A stretch of 64,000 bases of DNA. It comes from JAUIET01 sp045106985. GTDB taxonomy: Bacteria > Pseudomonadota > Gammaproteobacteria > Pseudomonadales > JAUIET01. Position numbers and translations under genes: made by a program. Below the pieces are notes generated by a model that ran no database searches, was not told where the DNA came from, and saw only the letters and a program-made list of their open reading frames with translations. Of this stretch, positions 41,829-50,326 are shown piece by piece; within the stretch, counting starts at the first letter, position 1, and the number at the start of each line of letters is the position of its first letter. The DNA is taken from positions 30,646 to 94,645 of the forward strand of contig JBGCFQ010000052.1 in NCBI GenBank assembly GCA_045106985.1, read 5' to 3'.

Positions 41829-43105
41829 ACACAGCAGCCATTATTGGATTGCTACTGCTAGCAGTTGCAGGCATGCCCATATTCGCCGTTATCCTAGCGG
41901 CGGCTATGTTTGGCTTTTACAGCGGCGAAGTAGATCTTTCTGTGCTTACCATAGAAATTTATCGTATTACAGACACACCATTGCTGATAGCACTGCCATT
42001 CTTCACCCTAGCTGGTTACTTTCTCGCTGAGAGTAAAAGTTCAGAGCGCCTTGTTCGAATAACACAAGCGCTTATTGGCTGGCTTCCGAGCGGCATGGCA
42101 ATCATTGCCTTTATTAGTTGCGCGCTGTTCACTGCTTTCACGGGTGCTTCAGGCGTTACTATTGTCGCCCTCGGCGCACTACTCTATCCGGCTCTAAGAC
42201 AAGTTGGTTACACCGAAAAGTTTAGCCTTGGACTGGTCACAAGTTCAGGCAGTTTAGGCTTACTACTGGCGCCCTCCTTACCGCTTATTCTGTACGGCAT
42301 CATTGCCCAACAAATGGAATTGGGCGAGCCATTTACCATCCAGCAATTGTTTATGGCCGGTTTGTTGCCAGCGGGTTTAATGATTACTTTGCTAAGCGCC
42401 TGGAGCTTATGGGTAAACCGCGATGCTGCGATCCCTACTCAATCATTTTCGTCCACCGAGCTTAAAGCCGCTATTTGGGATGCGCGATGGGAAGTTCCCT
42501 TGCCATTCCTGGTATTGGCTGGCATTTATGGCGGTTTCTTTGCCGTGTCGGAAACTGCAACCATCACGCTGCTCTATGTCTTTATTGCGGAGGTGCTGAT
42601 CTACCGTGAAATTCCGTTTCGGGACATCGCCAAGGTGGTTCGCAAGGCAATGACTATGGTGGGCGGCATCATCTTAATCCTTGGGGTATCACTTGCCTTC
42701 ACAAATTTGCTGATTGACGCAGAGATTCCAAGCCGTTTCTTTGAGTTTATTCAAGAACATGTTGATTCAAAACTCAGTTTTCTGATTTTGCTTAATATTT
42801 TCCTGCTTATGTTGGGCGCAATACTCGATATTTTTTCGGCGATTATTATTATTGTGCCGCTGATACTGCCGGTTGCCGTAGCCTTTGGTGTGGATCCGGT
42901 GCACCTCGGCATAATATTTTTGGCCAATATGCAAATAGGTTATTTCACACCGCCGGTAGGAATGAATTTATTTATAGCCAGCTATCGCTTCCAAAAACCA
43001 ATTACTACGTTGTACTCCGCAACCTTGCCGTTTATGGCCGTGCTGATGATTGCTGTCTTGATCATTACCTACGTGCCAGAATTGAGCCTGGCCTTGTCGC
43101 GCTAA
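41825..43105 (+). CDS. TRAP transporter large permease (DctM)
   Basis: 426 residues, about 11-12 membrane segments. Family features include PLLIALPFFTLAGYFLAES, FTAFTGASGVTIVALGALLY, SSGSLGLLLAPSLPLILYGI and ANMQIGYFTPPVGMNLFIAS. It is the ion-coupled translocation subunit, driven by a Na+ or H+ gradient. The start codon overlaps dctQ. A tandem-repeat region follows, with no clear terminator. Confidence 0.95.
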   Translation: MNTAAIIGLLLLAVAGMPIFAVILAAAMFGFYSGEVDLSVLTIEIYRITDTPLLIALPFFTLAGYFLAESKSSERLVRITQALIGWLPSGMAIIAFISCALFTAFTGASGVTIVALGALLYPALRQVGYTEKFSLGLVTSSGSLGLLLAPSLPLILYGIIAQQMELGEPFTIQQLFMAGLLPAGLMITLLSAWSLWVNRDAAIPTQSFSSTELKAAIWDARWEVPLPFLVLAGIYGGFFAVSETATITLLYVFIAEVLIYREIPFRDIAKVVRKAMTMVGGIILILGVSLAFTNLLIDAEIPSRFFEFIQEHVDSKLSFLILLNIFLLMLGAILDIFSAIIIIVPLILPVAVAFGVDPVHLGIIFLANMQIGYFTPPVGMNLFIASYRFQKPITTLYSATLPFMAVLMIAVLIITYVPELSLALSR

Positions 43106-43461
43106 AACGCAGCGTCGAAGCCTCTTAAAAACTGACGTACGAAAGTTCTTTTAGTAATGCGGCTAACGCCAGCGCCACACTCAAACAAGAAGCCAGACTC
43201 AGCCTGGCGGCTATGACTCAGCGATGACTGTTGACTGTTGACTGTTGACTGTTGACTGTTGACTGTTGACTGTTGACTGTTGACTGTTGACTGTTAATTT
43301 ATGGGGCGGCTAGAATTTTGCAAGAATGTAAGACTGCCATAAGAGCGCCCTATAACTTGAGCATGCAGCTGGTCTGCGGATACCTTTTGACGTGCCGTAA
43401 ATCGACAGCGGCCACTATCTGAAAGACAGCAGCCGCAACACCAACTGAAGAGATGGAAGAG
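43106..43461. other. Intergenic region, 356 bp, with tandem repeat
   Basis: No gene was found between the TRAP operon (plus) and the convergent ExbD gene (minus). It is dominated by the ten-copy heptamer repeat at 43225-43294. Another weak symmetric segment (GCGGC/GCCGC) lies near 43410-43438. Confidence 0.6.
43225..43294. repeat. Tandem repeat, 10 x TGACTGT
   Basis: Ten perfect consecutive copies of the 7-bp unit TGACTGT (70 bp), ending in TAATTT. The perfect identity points to recent slippage expansion. It lies in the intergenic space between convergent genes. Confidence 0.95.
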
Positions 43462-43875
43462 CTAGTCTTCCGATGTCGTTAACGAAACGTTGTACACGCC
43501 TGCTTCCCGCGCAGAATCGATTACTGCAGCGAATACTTCAGTAGTTGCCTTGTTGTTGGCTTGCACTATTACTGATGCCTTGGGGTTCTCAGCTATTAAG
43601 CGTTCAACGTTAGCGCGAACCGCTCGCACATCAATCCTACGATCAGCCAGCCAAATTTCACCACTGCCCGTAATCTTAAGTACTATGTTCTTCTGATCAA
43701 GATTAGGGGGTGCTTCGCTCGCTTCAGGACGATTTACATCCAAGCCCACTTCTTTAACAAACGACGCCGTTACAATGAAAAAGATCAGCATGATAAAAAC
43801 AACGTCCAGCATTGGGGTCAGATCAATTTCCCCTTCGTCGTCGTCGTTTGCGTGGCGGCCAATGTGCTTTGCCAT
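43462..43875 (-). CDS. ExbD/TolR-family biopolymer transport protein
   Basis: 137 residues from ATG 43875 (MAKHIGRHAND), chosen over a longer frame because the homologous region begins there and AAAGG precedes it. The N-terminal segment GEIDLTPMLDVVFIMLIFFI has the family's transmembrane Asp. The periplasmic part contains NIVLKITGSGEIWLADRRID and KASVIVQANNKATTEVFAAV. ExbD couples proton-motive force to TonB, but no ExbB or classical TonB gene is adjacent. It stands alone, divergent from the ABC operon. It may work with unlinked partners. Confidence 0.92.
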   Translation of the reverse strand: MAKHIGRHANDDDEGEIDLTPMLDVVFIMLIFFIVTASFVKEVGLDVNRPEASEAPPNLDQKNIVLKITGSGEIWLADRRIDVRAVRANVERLIAENPKASVIVQANNKATTEVFAAVIDSAREAGVYNVSLTTSED

Positions 43876-44196
43876 AGTAAATTTCGCCTTTTTATTAATA
43901 GAGTCACAATCGCCTGCAGACACCGTACAATAGCGGGTCGTGCAAACGGCAAGTTACCGTTGTGCTGGTCGTTTCCGGCCATTGGTAAGTTGCCATGTAA
44001 TATTACCCATGTTGTGTAGTGAATCATAGCCCTCGATGAGCAAAAAACCGTTTCCAATACACTTCAAGGGGCTTGCAATTGACTCAAAAATTCCTAAAAT
44101 TTTGCGCCAATTCTCGGCAATAGTTAGTCCAGAGTACTACAAACCACCACAATCCACGCGCTAGCTCGCATCGCCATCACATTCTGGTAGGAAAAT
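43876..44196. promoter_or_regulatory. Divergent intergenic region with inverted repeat (exbD/ABC operon)
   Basis: A 321-bp divergent region. GGCAAGTTACC (43948-43958) and GGTAAGTTGCC (43984-43994) form an inverted repeat with 10 of 11 matches and 25 bp between, a possible operator or RNA stem. A weak TTGACT at about 44088 could be a -35 for the ABC operon, but no good -10 is seen. Confidence 0.4.
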
Positions 44197-45144
44197 ATGG
44201 TTAAAGTTGAACAGTTGAGCAAACAATTCGGAGCCTTTAAAGCCGTAAACAGACTCAGCTTCGAAGTAAACGAAGGCGAAGTGCTAGGTTTTCTAGGCCC
44301 AAACGGCGCCGGAAAATCTACGACCATGAAAATGATAACGGGTTTTATCGCCCCTACTTCAGGTTCCGTAACGGTCGGGGGCTATGACCTCAGCAAAAGC
44401 CCCGTAGCGGCCAAACAGTTGATTGGTTATTTGCCTGAGGGCGCTCCAGCCTATGGCGATATGACGCCAGCTCAATTTCTGGGTTTTATCGCGCAAGTGC
44501 GCCAGCTTGGCAAACAGGCAAACGTACGCATAGGGCAAGTAGTGGAACAACTGATGTTGGGCGAGGTGTTGCATCGCCCGATTGAGGCGCTATCCAAGGG
44601 CTTTCGACGTCGTGTGGGTATTGCTCAAGCTATGCTGCACGACCCAAAGGTACTGATTCTAGATGAGCCGACGGATGGACTGGACCCAATGCAAAAGCAT
44701 GAAGTAAGGGCGCTCATCACCAACCTTGCAGCCGATAAGATTGTGATCGTATCCACCCATATTCTCGAGGAGGTAAATGCCGTTTGCAGCCGCGCAATTA
44801 TTATAGCCAATGGCCAGCTGGTGGCCGATGCGAAACCCGAGGAACTGGAAGCGCAGTCTGAATACCATGGCGCAGTAACCCTAAAGCTCGAAGGCGATGC
44901 GGACCCACGCGCCGCGCTAGAAGCCCTGCCTTCGGTGTTTCGCATTGAAACGTACGCAGACGACCCACGTCGTGTCACGGCCATTGGCAATGCCAACGCT
45001 CATCTTTACGCTGACATTCAACAGTTAGCACGAGACAAGCAATGGTATGTTGAGGAAATGTTTGCCGAACGAGGTCGACTGGATGATGTTTTCCGCCGAC
45101 TGGTGGATGGCCACGAAACTAACAGTCAAAGAGGTGCCGCGTGA
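44197..45144 (+). CDS. ABC transporter ATP-binding protein (GldA-like)
   Basis: 315 residues. Walker A GPNGAGKSTTMKMI, signature LSKGFRRRVGIAQ (an LSKG variant of LSGGQ), Walker B VLILDEPTDGLDP and the His-switch in VIVSTHILEE identify an ABC ATPase. The C-terminal ~90 residues (AVTLKLEGDADPRAALEALP) are a typical extension of this exporter group. It energises the adjacent permease. The ATG follows AGGA, and the stop overlaps the next gene by 4 bp. Confidence 0.95.
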   Translation: MVKVEQLSKQFGAFKAVNRLSFEVNEGEVLGFLGPNGAGKSTTMKMITGFIAPTSGSVTVGGYDLSKSPVAAKQLIGYLPEGAPAYGDMTPAQFLGFIAQVRQLGKQANVRIGQVVEQLMLGEVLHRPIEALSKGFRRRVGIAQAMLHDPKVLILDEPTDGLDPMQKHEVRALITNLAADKIVIVSTHILEEVNAVCSRAIIIANGQLVADAKPEELEAQSEYHGAVTLKLEGDADPRAALEALPSVFRIETYADDPRRVTAIGNANAHLYADIQQLARDKQWYVEEMFAERGRLDDVFRRLVDGHETNSQRGAA

Positions 45145-45869
45145 CGCTCACTATTTTCAAGCGCGAGCTTGCTAGCTACTTTTCAACGCCGCTCGCCTAC
45201 GTGTTCATTGTTATATTTTTGATGCTTTCAGGCGCTCTCACCTTTTTTCTCGGGGGTTGGTTTGAGCGCGGTCAGGCCGATTTGCTGCCTTTTTTCGGCT
45301 TTCACCCTTGGCTGTACTTGTTTCTTGTGCCTGCGATCGCGATGAGGCTTTGGGCTGAAGAACGCAAGGCAGGCACAATCGAGCTGCTTTTGACGCTGCC
45401 AATTACTGTTTTTCAGGCAGTACTCGGAAAATTTCTCGCCGCTTGGGTGTTTATTGGCTTGGCTTTAGCGCTCACTTTTCCGATGTGGTTCAGCGTCAAC
45501 TATCTTGGCAGCCCCGACAATGGTGTAATCGCCGCTGCTTACCTGGGAAGTTGGCTAATGGCCGGAGCATTCCTGGCGGTTGGCTCCTGCATGTCAGCCG
45601 CTACTAACAATCAAGTGATCGCATTTATAGTCAGCGTTGTTGTGTGCTTCTTGTTTATCCTCGCCGGTTTTACGCTGGTGTTTGATGTCTTTAAAGACTG
45701 GGCGCCGCTGCCAGTATTGGACGCCATTGCCAGCTTGAGTTTTCTAACTCACTTCCAGGCAATCAGCCGCGGTGTGCTCGACCTGCGTGACATAGCGTTC
45801 TTTGTAGTGATGATTGGAGCATGGCTATTCGCTACAGCAATCGTTATCGACATAAAGAAAGCAGCCTAA
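45141..45869 (+). CDS. ABC transporter permease (GldF-like)
   Basis: 242 residues with about six membrane segments, beginning FKRELASYFSTPLAYVFIVI and including WLYLFLVPAIAMRLWAEERK and GTIELLLTLPITVFQAVLGK, typical of ABC-2/GldF permeases. It starts at a GTG that overlaps the ATPase stop (GTGA), so the two are coupled. With the ATPase and GldG-like protein it forms a putative three-gene exporter. Confidence 0.93.
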   Translation: MTLTIFKRELASYFSTPLAYVFIVIFLMLSGALTFFLGGWFERGQADLLPFFGFHPWLYLFLVPAIAMRLWAEERKAGTIELLLTLPITVFQAVLGKFLAAWVFIGLALALTFPMWFSVNYLGSPDNGVIAAAYLGSWLMAGAFLAVGSCMSAATNNQVIAFIVSVVVCFLFILAGFTLVFDVFKDWAPLPVLDAIASLSFLTHFQAISRGVLDLRDIAFFVVMIGAWLFATAIVIDIKKAA

Positions 45870-45932
45870 ACAACAAATAAGAGACAGATAGAAGAAAACG
45901 ACGCTTTTATTCTGAATGGATAAGTAAACACT

Positions 45933-47882
45933 ATGAATTCTGGAAAACTATTTTCTAAAGCTGGATTGCTGATTCTAGCCATCGCTACACTGGCCATTGT
46001 TGGCCTATTAAATACTGGGTTGAAAGGCGCGCGAGTAGATCTTACTGAAGATCAGTTGTATACCGTTTCAAGTGGCACTATCGACATGCTTCGAGACATA
46101 GAGAACCCCGTCACCTTGGAGCTGTTTTTTTCCGACAAGCAAACCTCCGACATTCCGCAGCTGCGAGACTTTGCTCGTCGTGTTCGCGAATTACTGGAGG
46201 AAATGAGCATAAAATCTGACGGCAAGGTATCGCTAAAGCTTATAGACCCCGAACCTTTTTCTGAGGAAGAAGATAGAGCCGCTGAGTTAGGCCTGCAGTC
46301 GACGCCCATCTCAATGGGCGGCCCAGAAATTTACCTAGGCCTTGCCGCAAGTAACGACAATGGCGGCTCAGAGGTCATCGAGTTTCTTCAACCGGATCGC
46401 GAACAATACCTGGAATATGAGGTTGCGAAAATGTTGCATATTGTGGGCCGGGATAAAGCGCCGAAAGTCGCACTGTTAGCAGGGCTTCAGGTGCAAGGTG
46501 GTTTTGACATGCAAACGCGCCAGCCAACACCGGCCTGGATGGCCACAAACCAGTTACAGCAAATGTTTGATGTAAGCACTGTGCAAAACGGTGTCAATAG
46601 CATAGAGAATGACGTAGACGTCTTGTTGTTAATTCATCCGCCGGCACTGGATGCTAACACGCAATACGCTATTGACCAGTTCGTACTCAGAGGTGGCAAC
46701 CTAATCGCTTTTGTGGACCCCTATGCTGAACAAGCAGCAGGACCAAATCCTATGGCACCTAGCCCTGGCGCAGCTAACAAAAGTTCGAATATGGCCGTGC
46801 TATTCAAGCAGTGGGGCCTGCAGTTGGCGGAGGGCAAGATAGTCGGCGACTTACAGCATGCTCTTGAAGTGGGGAGCCCCGGCGGAGGCAGACCGGTACG
46901 CCACCTTGGAATCTTAGGCTACCCTGCCGCCACGTTTGCCTCGGACGATATAGTTACCCGTGAATTAAACTTACTGCATTTTGCGACGGCCGGCGCACTT
47001 CAACCTTTGAGCGAGACTACAACTACTTTCAGTCCTCTGCTGCTGTCCAGCGCGCAGAGCATGCTGTTGGACACCAGCAAATTCGAATCCATGTTTGACC
47101 CCAACAGTCTTTTTGAGGGTTTTCAACCCGACGGAAATCGACACGTGTTGGCGGCTAGAATTACAGGTCCTGTGGCTTCAGCATTCCCTGAAGGTGCACC
47201 ACCGACGCCACCGAGCCCAGAGTCAACTGAAGACGACAGCGCTGCACAAGACATTGCGCCGCAAAAGACTGCGACAGCCAGTGATGAGAGCGGCGAAGAA
47301 ACTGAGCACATTGGCCGTTCCGCTGAGGACATCAATGTGCTGATCGTTGCCGATACTGACTTTCTTTCTAATCGTCTGTGGGTTCAGGTACAAAATTTCT
47401 TCGGCCAACAGATTGGATCGGCTTTCGCAGACAACGGAAATTTCCTTGTCAATGCGGTAGACAACATGATCGGTAACGCTGATTTAATTTCCACCCGCAG
47501 CCGCGGCCAATATGTGCGACGTTTTGAGCGCGTGGATGAACTGCGATTACAAGCCGAACAAAGCTACAGAACCACCGAGCAGCGCTTGCAACAAAGCTTG
47601 GCCGAAACGGAACAAAAGCTGAGTGAGTTACAAGCCAGCAAAGACGCTGGTGACACTACCGATGCACTTAATCTGAGCATTAGCCCGGAACAAGTTGCCG
47701 AACTTGAAAAGTTTCAGCAAGAAAAACTGTCTATACGCAAACAACTTCGCGAAGTACAACATCGCCTGGGCCGTGATATTGAAGCCCTGGGCGCGCGGAT
47801 AAAAATGCTTAACATCGGCTTGGTCCCTCTTTTGCTGACTATTTTGGCGTTAATGTTCCGGTTTATGCGTCGGAGTAATTAA
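45933..47882 (+). CDS. GldG-like ABC transporter auxiliary protein
   Basis: 649 residues. One N-terminal membrane helix (LFSKAGLLILAIATLAIVGL) and one C-terminal helix (IGLVPLLLTILALMFRFM) flank a large periplasmic part with a DUF7088-like region (VRVDLTEDQLYTVSSGTID-like; here GARVDLTEDQLYTVSSGTID) and an ABC-auxiliary domain (GDAP-like DVDVLLLIHPPALDANTQYA, LRGGNLIAFVDPYAEQ). A disordered acidic insert lies near residues 410-460 and a coiled coil at 540-620. The set resembles GldAFG of gliding bacteria, but in proteobacteria the substrate is unknown. Confidence 0.88.
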   Translation: MNSGKLFSKAGLLILAIATLAIVGLLNTGLKGARVDLTEDQLYTVSSGTIDMLRDIENPVTLELFFSDKQTSDIPQLRDFARRVRELLEEMSIKSDGKVSLKLIDPEPFSEEEDRAAELGLQSTPISMGGPEIYLGLAASNDNGGSEVIEFLQPDREQYLEYEVAKMLHIVGRDKAPKVALLAGLQVQGGFDMQTRQPTPAWMATNQLQQMFDVSTVQNGVNSIENDVDVLLLIHPPALDANTQYAIDQFVLRGGNLIAFVDPYAEQAAGPNPMAPSPGAANKSSNMAVLFKQWGLQLAEGKIVGDLQHALEVGSPGGGRPVRHLGILGYPAATFASDDIVTRELNLLHFATAGALQPLSETTTTFSPLLLSSAQSMLLDTSKFESMFDPNSLFEGFQPDGNRHVLAARITGPVASAFPEGAPPTPPSPESTEDDSAAQDIAPQKTATASDESGEETEHIGRSAEDINVLIVADTDFLSNRLWVQVQNFFGQQIGSAFADNGNFLVNAVDNMIGNADLISTRSRGQYVRRFERVDELRLQAEQSYRTTEQRLQQSLAETEQKLSELQASKDAGDTTDALNLSISPEQVAELEKFQQEKLSIRKQLREVQHRLGRDIEALGARIKMLNIGLVPLLLTILALMFRFMRRSN

Positions 47883-47933
47883 AGGAAAAGAGCCTTTATT
47901 ATCCAGCTGTCACGCTGAGGCGTATTGAACACG

Positions 47934-48692
47934 CTACGCCAAAATCACGGCCGAACTCAGCGCCATACTAGTTAATGTTTGGTCCGGGCTCTCGCTAGAT
48001 ATCTCAGAAAAAGGGGGCTCTAGCCCAGCGTAAACGACGACGTTGTCAAATCCGGCAACCTTGTGCACCGCCAGCCATGCAAAGCTGGTGCGCAACTGCA
48101 AAAGGAAGTCGCGCAGGTCAGCATTATTGTCGCACAAAAGATTAAGAATGAAGATTCCACCGTCAGTGAGCAATCCGTGGCAGGCTTTCTGAAAGTCGAG
48201 ATTGGAAAGGCAACTCGCTGGTTGATCGGCAATTGCCAAGTCGCAAAACACCACATCAAAACTGTCAAAGCACCGATCAACAAAGGATTCCGCCGCTGCG
48301 CATTCAACCAATGCACTCGCTGGCAATTCAAAATGGCGACGGGCCATATCAATAACGTCTTTGCTCACATCTACGCTGCTAACCTTCGTTTCGGGGAACT
48401 GATCTGCCAGAAAGCGCTCTATAGCTGCGCAGCCAACACCGAGATTCAGTGCCTTCAACGGACTTCTGGAAAGAGCAAGGCCTTCAAGCATCGCTTTTAC
48501 GACTGGAGATTGGACCTCCATAGGCTGCTCGACGTTCATAGCGCCCTGAATAGCCCGCCCACCACTGCTTAAATATCGATAGTGTTGGTGTTGCGATACT
48601 GTGTAAGCGCCACGCTGCTCCAGTAACTGATGCCCCTGGTCTGGGCGTTCTAACTCTACGAACAATTCTAGGCTCAAGGAGATTGACTCCAA
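47934..48692 (-). CDS. Spermidine-synthase-like SAM-dependent methyltransferase
   Basis: 252 residues with a Rossmann-like SAM-binding domain: ALNLGVGCAAIERFLADQFP, then SSVDVSKDVIDMARRHFELP with the acidic ribose-binding residue, and DSFDVVFCDLAIADQPASCL. The fold is of the SpeE/methyltransferase group, but the N-terminal tetramer domain is atypical and the polyamine-site residues are unclear, so it may not make spermidine. It is the last gene of an overlapping leftward operon, overlapping the 3D-domain gene by 19 bp. Confidence 0.75.
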   Translation of the reverse strand: MESISLSLELFVELERPDQGHQLLEQRGAYTVSQHQHYRYLSSGGRAIQGAMNVEQPMEVQSPVVKAMLEGLALSRSPLKALNLGVGCAAIERFLADQFPETKVSSVDVSKDVIDMARRHFELPASALVECAAAESFVDRCFDSFDVVFCDLAIADQPASCLSNLDFQKACHGLLTDGGIFILNLLCDNNADLRDFLLQLRTSFAWLAVHKVAGFDNVVVYAGLEPPFSEISSESPDQTLTSMALSSAVILA

Positions 48693-49072
48693 CGAATAGT
48701 CTTCATTTTTTTCCCAAACTGTCGAGCCGCCTTCAAATCAGTGCCCATATAAATGTCAATGCGCTTACTAAACCGCTTGTTCAGTTTGTCTCGCACTAGA
48801 AAAGTGCCTGGCATTCCATCTATTGTTACTTTCGCGTTGTGGCCAAGCCCCAACGTAATTAAATCTCTGGAAACAGCAATTGTAGGAATACTGGGGTCTA
48901 GTCTATCGCCCCAAGCCGCTACATTTGGGTCGCCGCTCGTTTGCCCAGGCAATGAATTATAAGCCGTGGCTGTAACTTCCATTTCGTGCTCAATAAGGCC
49001 GTCATCTCTGCAACCCAGCAATAAAGTAAACGCTAAAAATATTAGCGACGCTCGGTAAATTTTATTCATCAT
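48674..49072 (-). CDS. 3D-domain lipoprotein
   Basis: 132 residues. Lipobox LLLGC gives probable lipidation near residue 21. The mature part is a 3D (Asp-Asp-Asp) domain: MEVTATAYNSLPGQTSGDP, a central LGLGHNAKVTIDGMPGTFLV, and RDKLNKRFSKRIDIYMG with the conserved aspartates. This double-psi barrel is the C-terminal part of MltA-type lytic transglycosylases and occurs as stand-alone cell-wall proteins. It starts directly after the HupE-like stop codon (TAG-ATG). Confidence 0.87.
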   Translation of the reverse strand: MMNKIYRASLIFLAFTLLLGCRDDGLIEHEMEVTATAYNSLPGQTSGDPNVAAWGDRLDPSIPTIAVSRDLITLGLGHNAKVTIDGMPGTFLVRDKLNKRFSKRIDIYMGTDLKAARQFGKKMKTIRWSQSP

Positions 49073-50326
49073 CTACATATACGCTCTTTGTACAAACCAG
49101 AAGGTGCCTAAGCCACACAATAACGTTGATAGAAGGTCGGCTGCCAGCAATTTGTTCCAATTCTTGAACACAGCAAGAAACAATATCAATAACAGACTCA
49201 TTAGCAACACGATTAGTAGCTGACCAACTTCTACGCCTAGATTAAAGCCAAACAAGGCGAACAGTGCGCGATCGTCTGGAATTCCCACCTCCTGCAAAAC
49301 ATTAGCGAAGCCAAAGCCATGCACCATGCCAAACATCAAGGTAATACCGGGACGAATACGCAGCGCTCTTGCTGGCTCGTTGCTAATCGTAAGGTAGCAG
49401 TAGCTGAACATCGCCAAGCCTAACAGACTAAGGGCAGATGGATGCGCAGTACCATTAATCAAAGAAACCAGGCTCATGACTAGAAGCGCGGCGCCCACCA
49501 GTGCGGGGATTGTGCGTTTGTAAGCAGACCTTACGCCGACATTCTCAATAGCAACTAGAGCGATTGTGAGTCCAATTACTGCCTCAACCAATGCCATATT
49601 TGCTTGCACTACGTTTAATACTGCCAAGCTTAAGGTAATGCTGTGGCCTACAGTAAAGCCAGTCACTATCCAGGCAACGTCTTTGAATCGCTTTACCAAC
49701 AACATAAGAGCTAACAAAAATGCTATATGATCTAGCCCCTCTAGTATGTGCTGAAAACCCAACACCGCGTAAGCGCTTGTAGTGGCTAGCTTGCTGTCGC
49801 TTGCTTGATCGTTCGCTGCCTGGCTTTTGTTATCGAACACAGCTGCCACCTTATCAATTGTGTGAACACGCTGGCGATGCGTATACAGTTGTTCAAATCG
49901 ACTGCGCTCACCAAAATCAAATTTGGCAAAGTGGACATGCGATTGGGCCACATTAAAAAATGCGTCGATTTTTATCTTTAAGGAAAGATGGTCTTGTGTG
50001 AGCGGCTGACATTCAAAACGCATTTGCGCTATAAGATAACCACGCTTGGCTGTGCGATTAATAGGTAAACCCAGAGGCTTGCAGATTTCTTGCTGGTCGA
50101 ACACCGCTATATTCTCAGCAAGGTGCGATATTAACGCAGCTTGTAAACCTGCCTCATTGCCGGTTGGTAGCAAACGCGTTACTTCTCTGCTTGCTATAGT
50201 GAACCGCAATTGCAATTCGTTATTTACTCGCTTCCAGCTGGAGTATGACTGACTCTGGGGATCTGCCAGGGCGCTACAGGTTACCTGCAGCAACGCGATG
50301 CAAATAAGCGCCTGCAATAGTCGCAC
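49073..50326 (-). CDS. HupE/UreJ-like membrane protein
   Basis: 417 residues from a GTG at 50326 that overlaps the upstream stop by one base (TAGTG). A signal peptide and soluble periplasmic region (about residues 25-190) precede a C-terminal membrane part with about seven segments. HupE/UreJ features include GFQHILEGLDHIAFLLALML, IVTGFTVGHSITLSLAVLNV and MFGMVHGFGFANVLQEVGIP. HupE-type proteins are implicated in nickel or other metal passage, but this longer subtype has an extra periplasmic domain and its substrate is unknown. It pairs with a PpiC-type isomerase. Confidence 0.85.
   Translation of the reverse strand: MRLLQALICIALLQVTCSALADPQSQSYSSWKRVNNELQLRFTIASREVTRLLPTGNEAGLQAALISHLAENIAVFDQQEICKPLGLPINRTAKRGYLIAQMRFECQPLTQDHLSLKIKIDAFFNVAQSHVHFAKFDFGERSRFEQLYTHRQRVHTIDKVAAVFDNKSQAANDQASDSKLATTSAYAVLGFQHILEGLDHIAFLLALMLLVKRFKDVAWIVTGFTVGHSITLSLAVLNVVQANMALVEAVIGLTIALVAIENVGVRSAYKRTIPALVGAALLVMSLVSLINGTAHPSALSLLGLAMFSYCYLTISNEPARALRIRPGITLMFGMVHGFGFANVLQEVGIPDDRALFALFGFNLGVEVGQLLIVLLMSLLLILFLAVFKNWNKLLAADLLSTLLCGLGTFWFVQRAYM

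Noticed and set aside
43225..43294. CRISPR-like array
   Set aside because: The 7-bp units are directly adjacent with no spacers, and no cas genes are present; it is a simple tandem repeat.
48063..48572. 169-residue frame opposite the SpeE-like gene
   Set aside because: The minus-strand SAM-binding motif and operon overlap identify the real gene; this frame has no recognisable domain.
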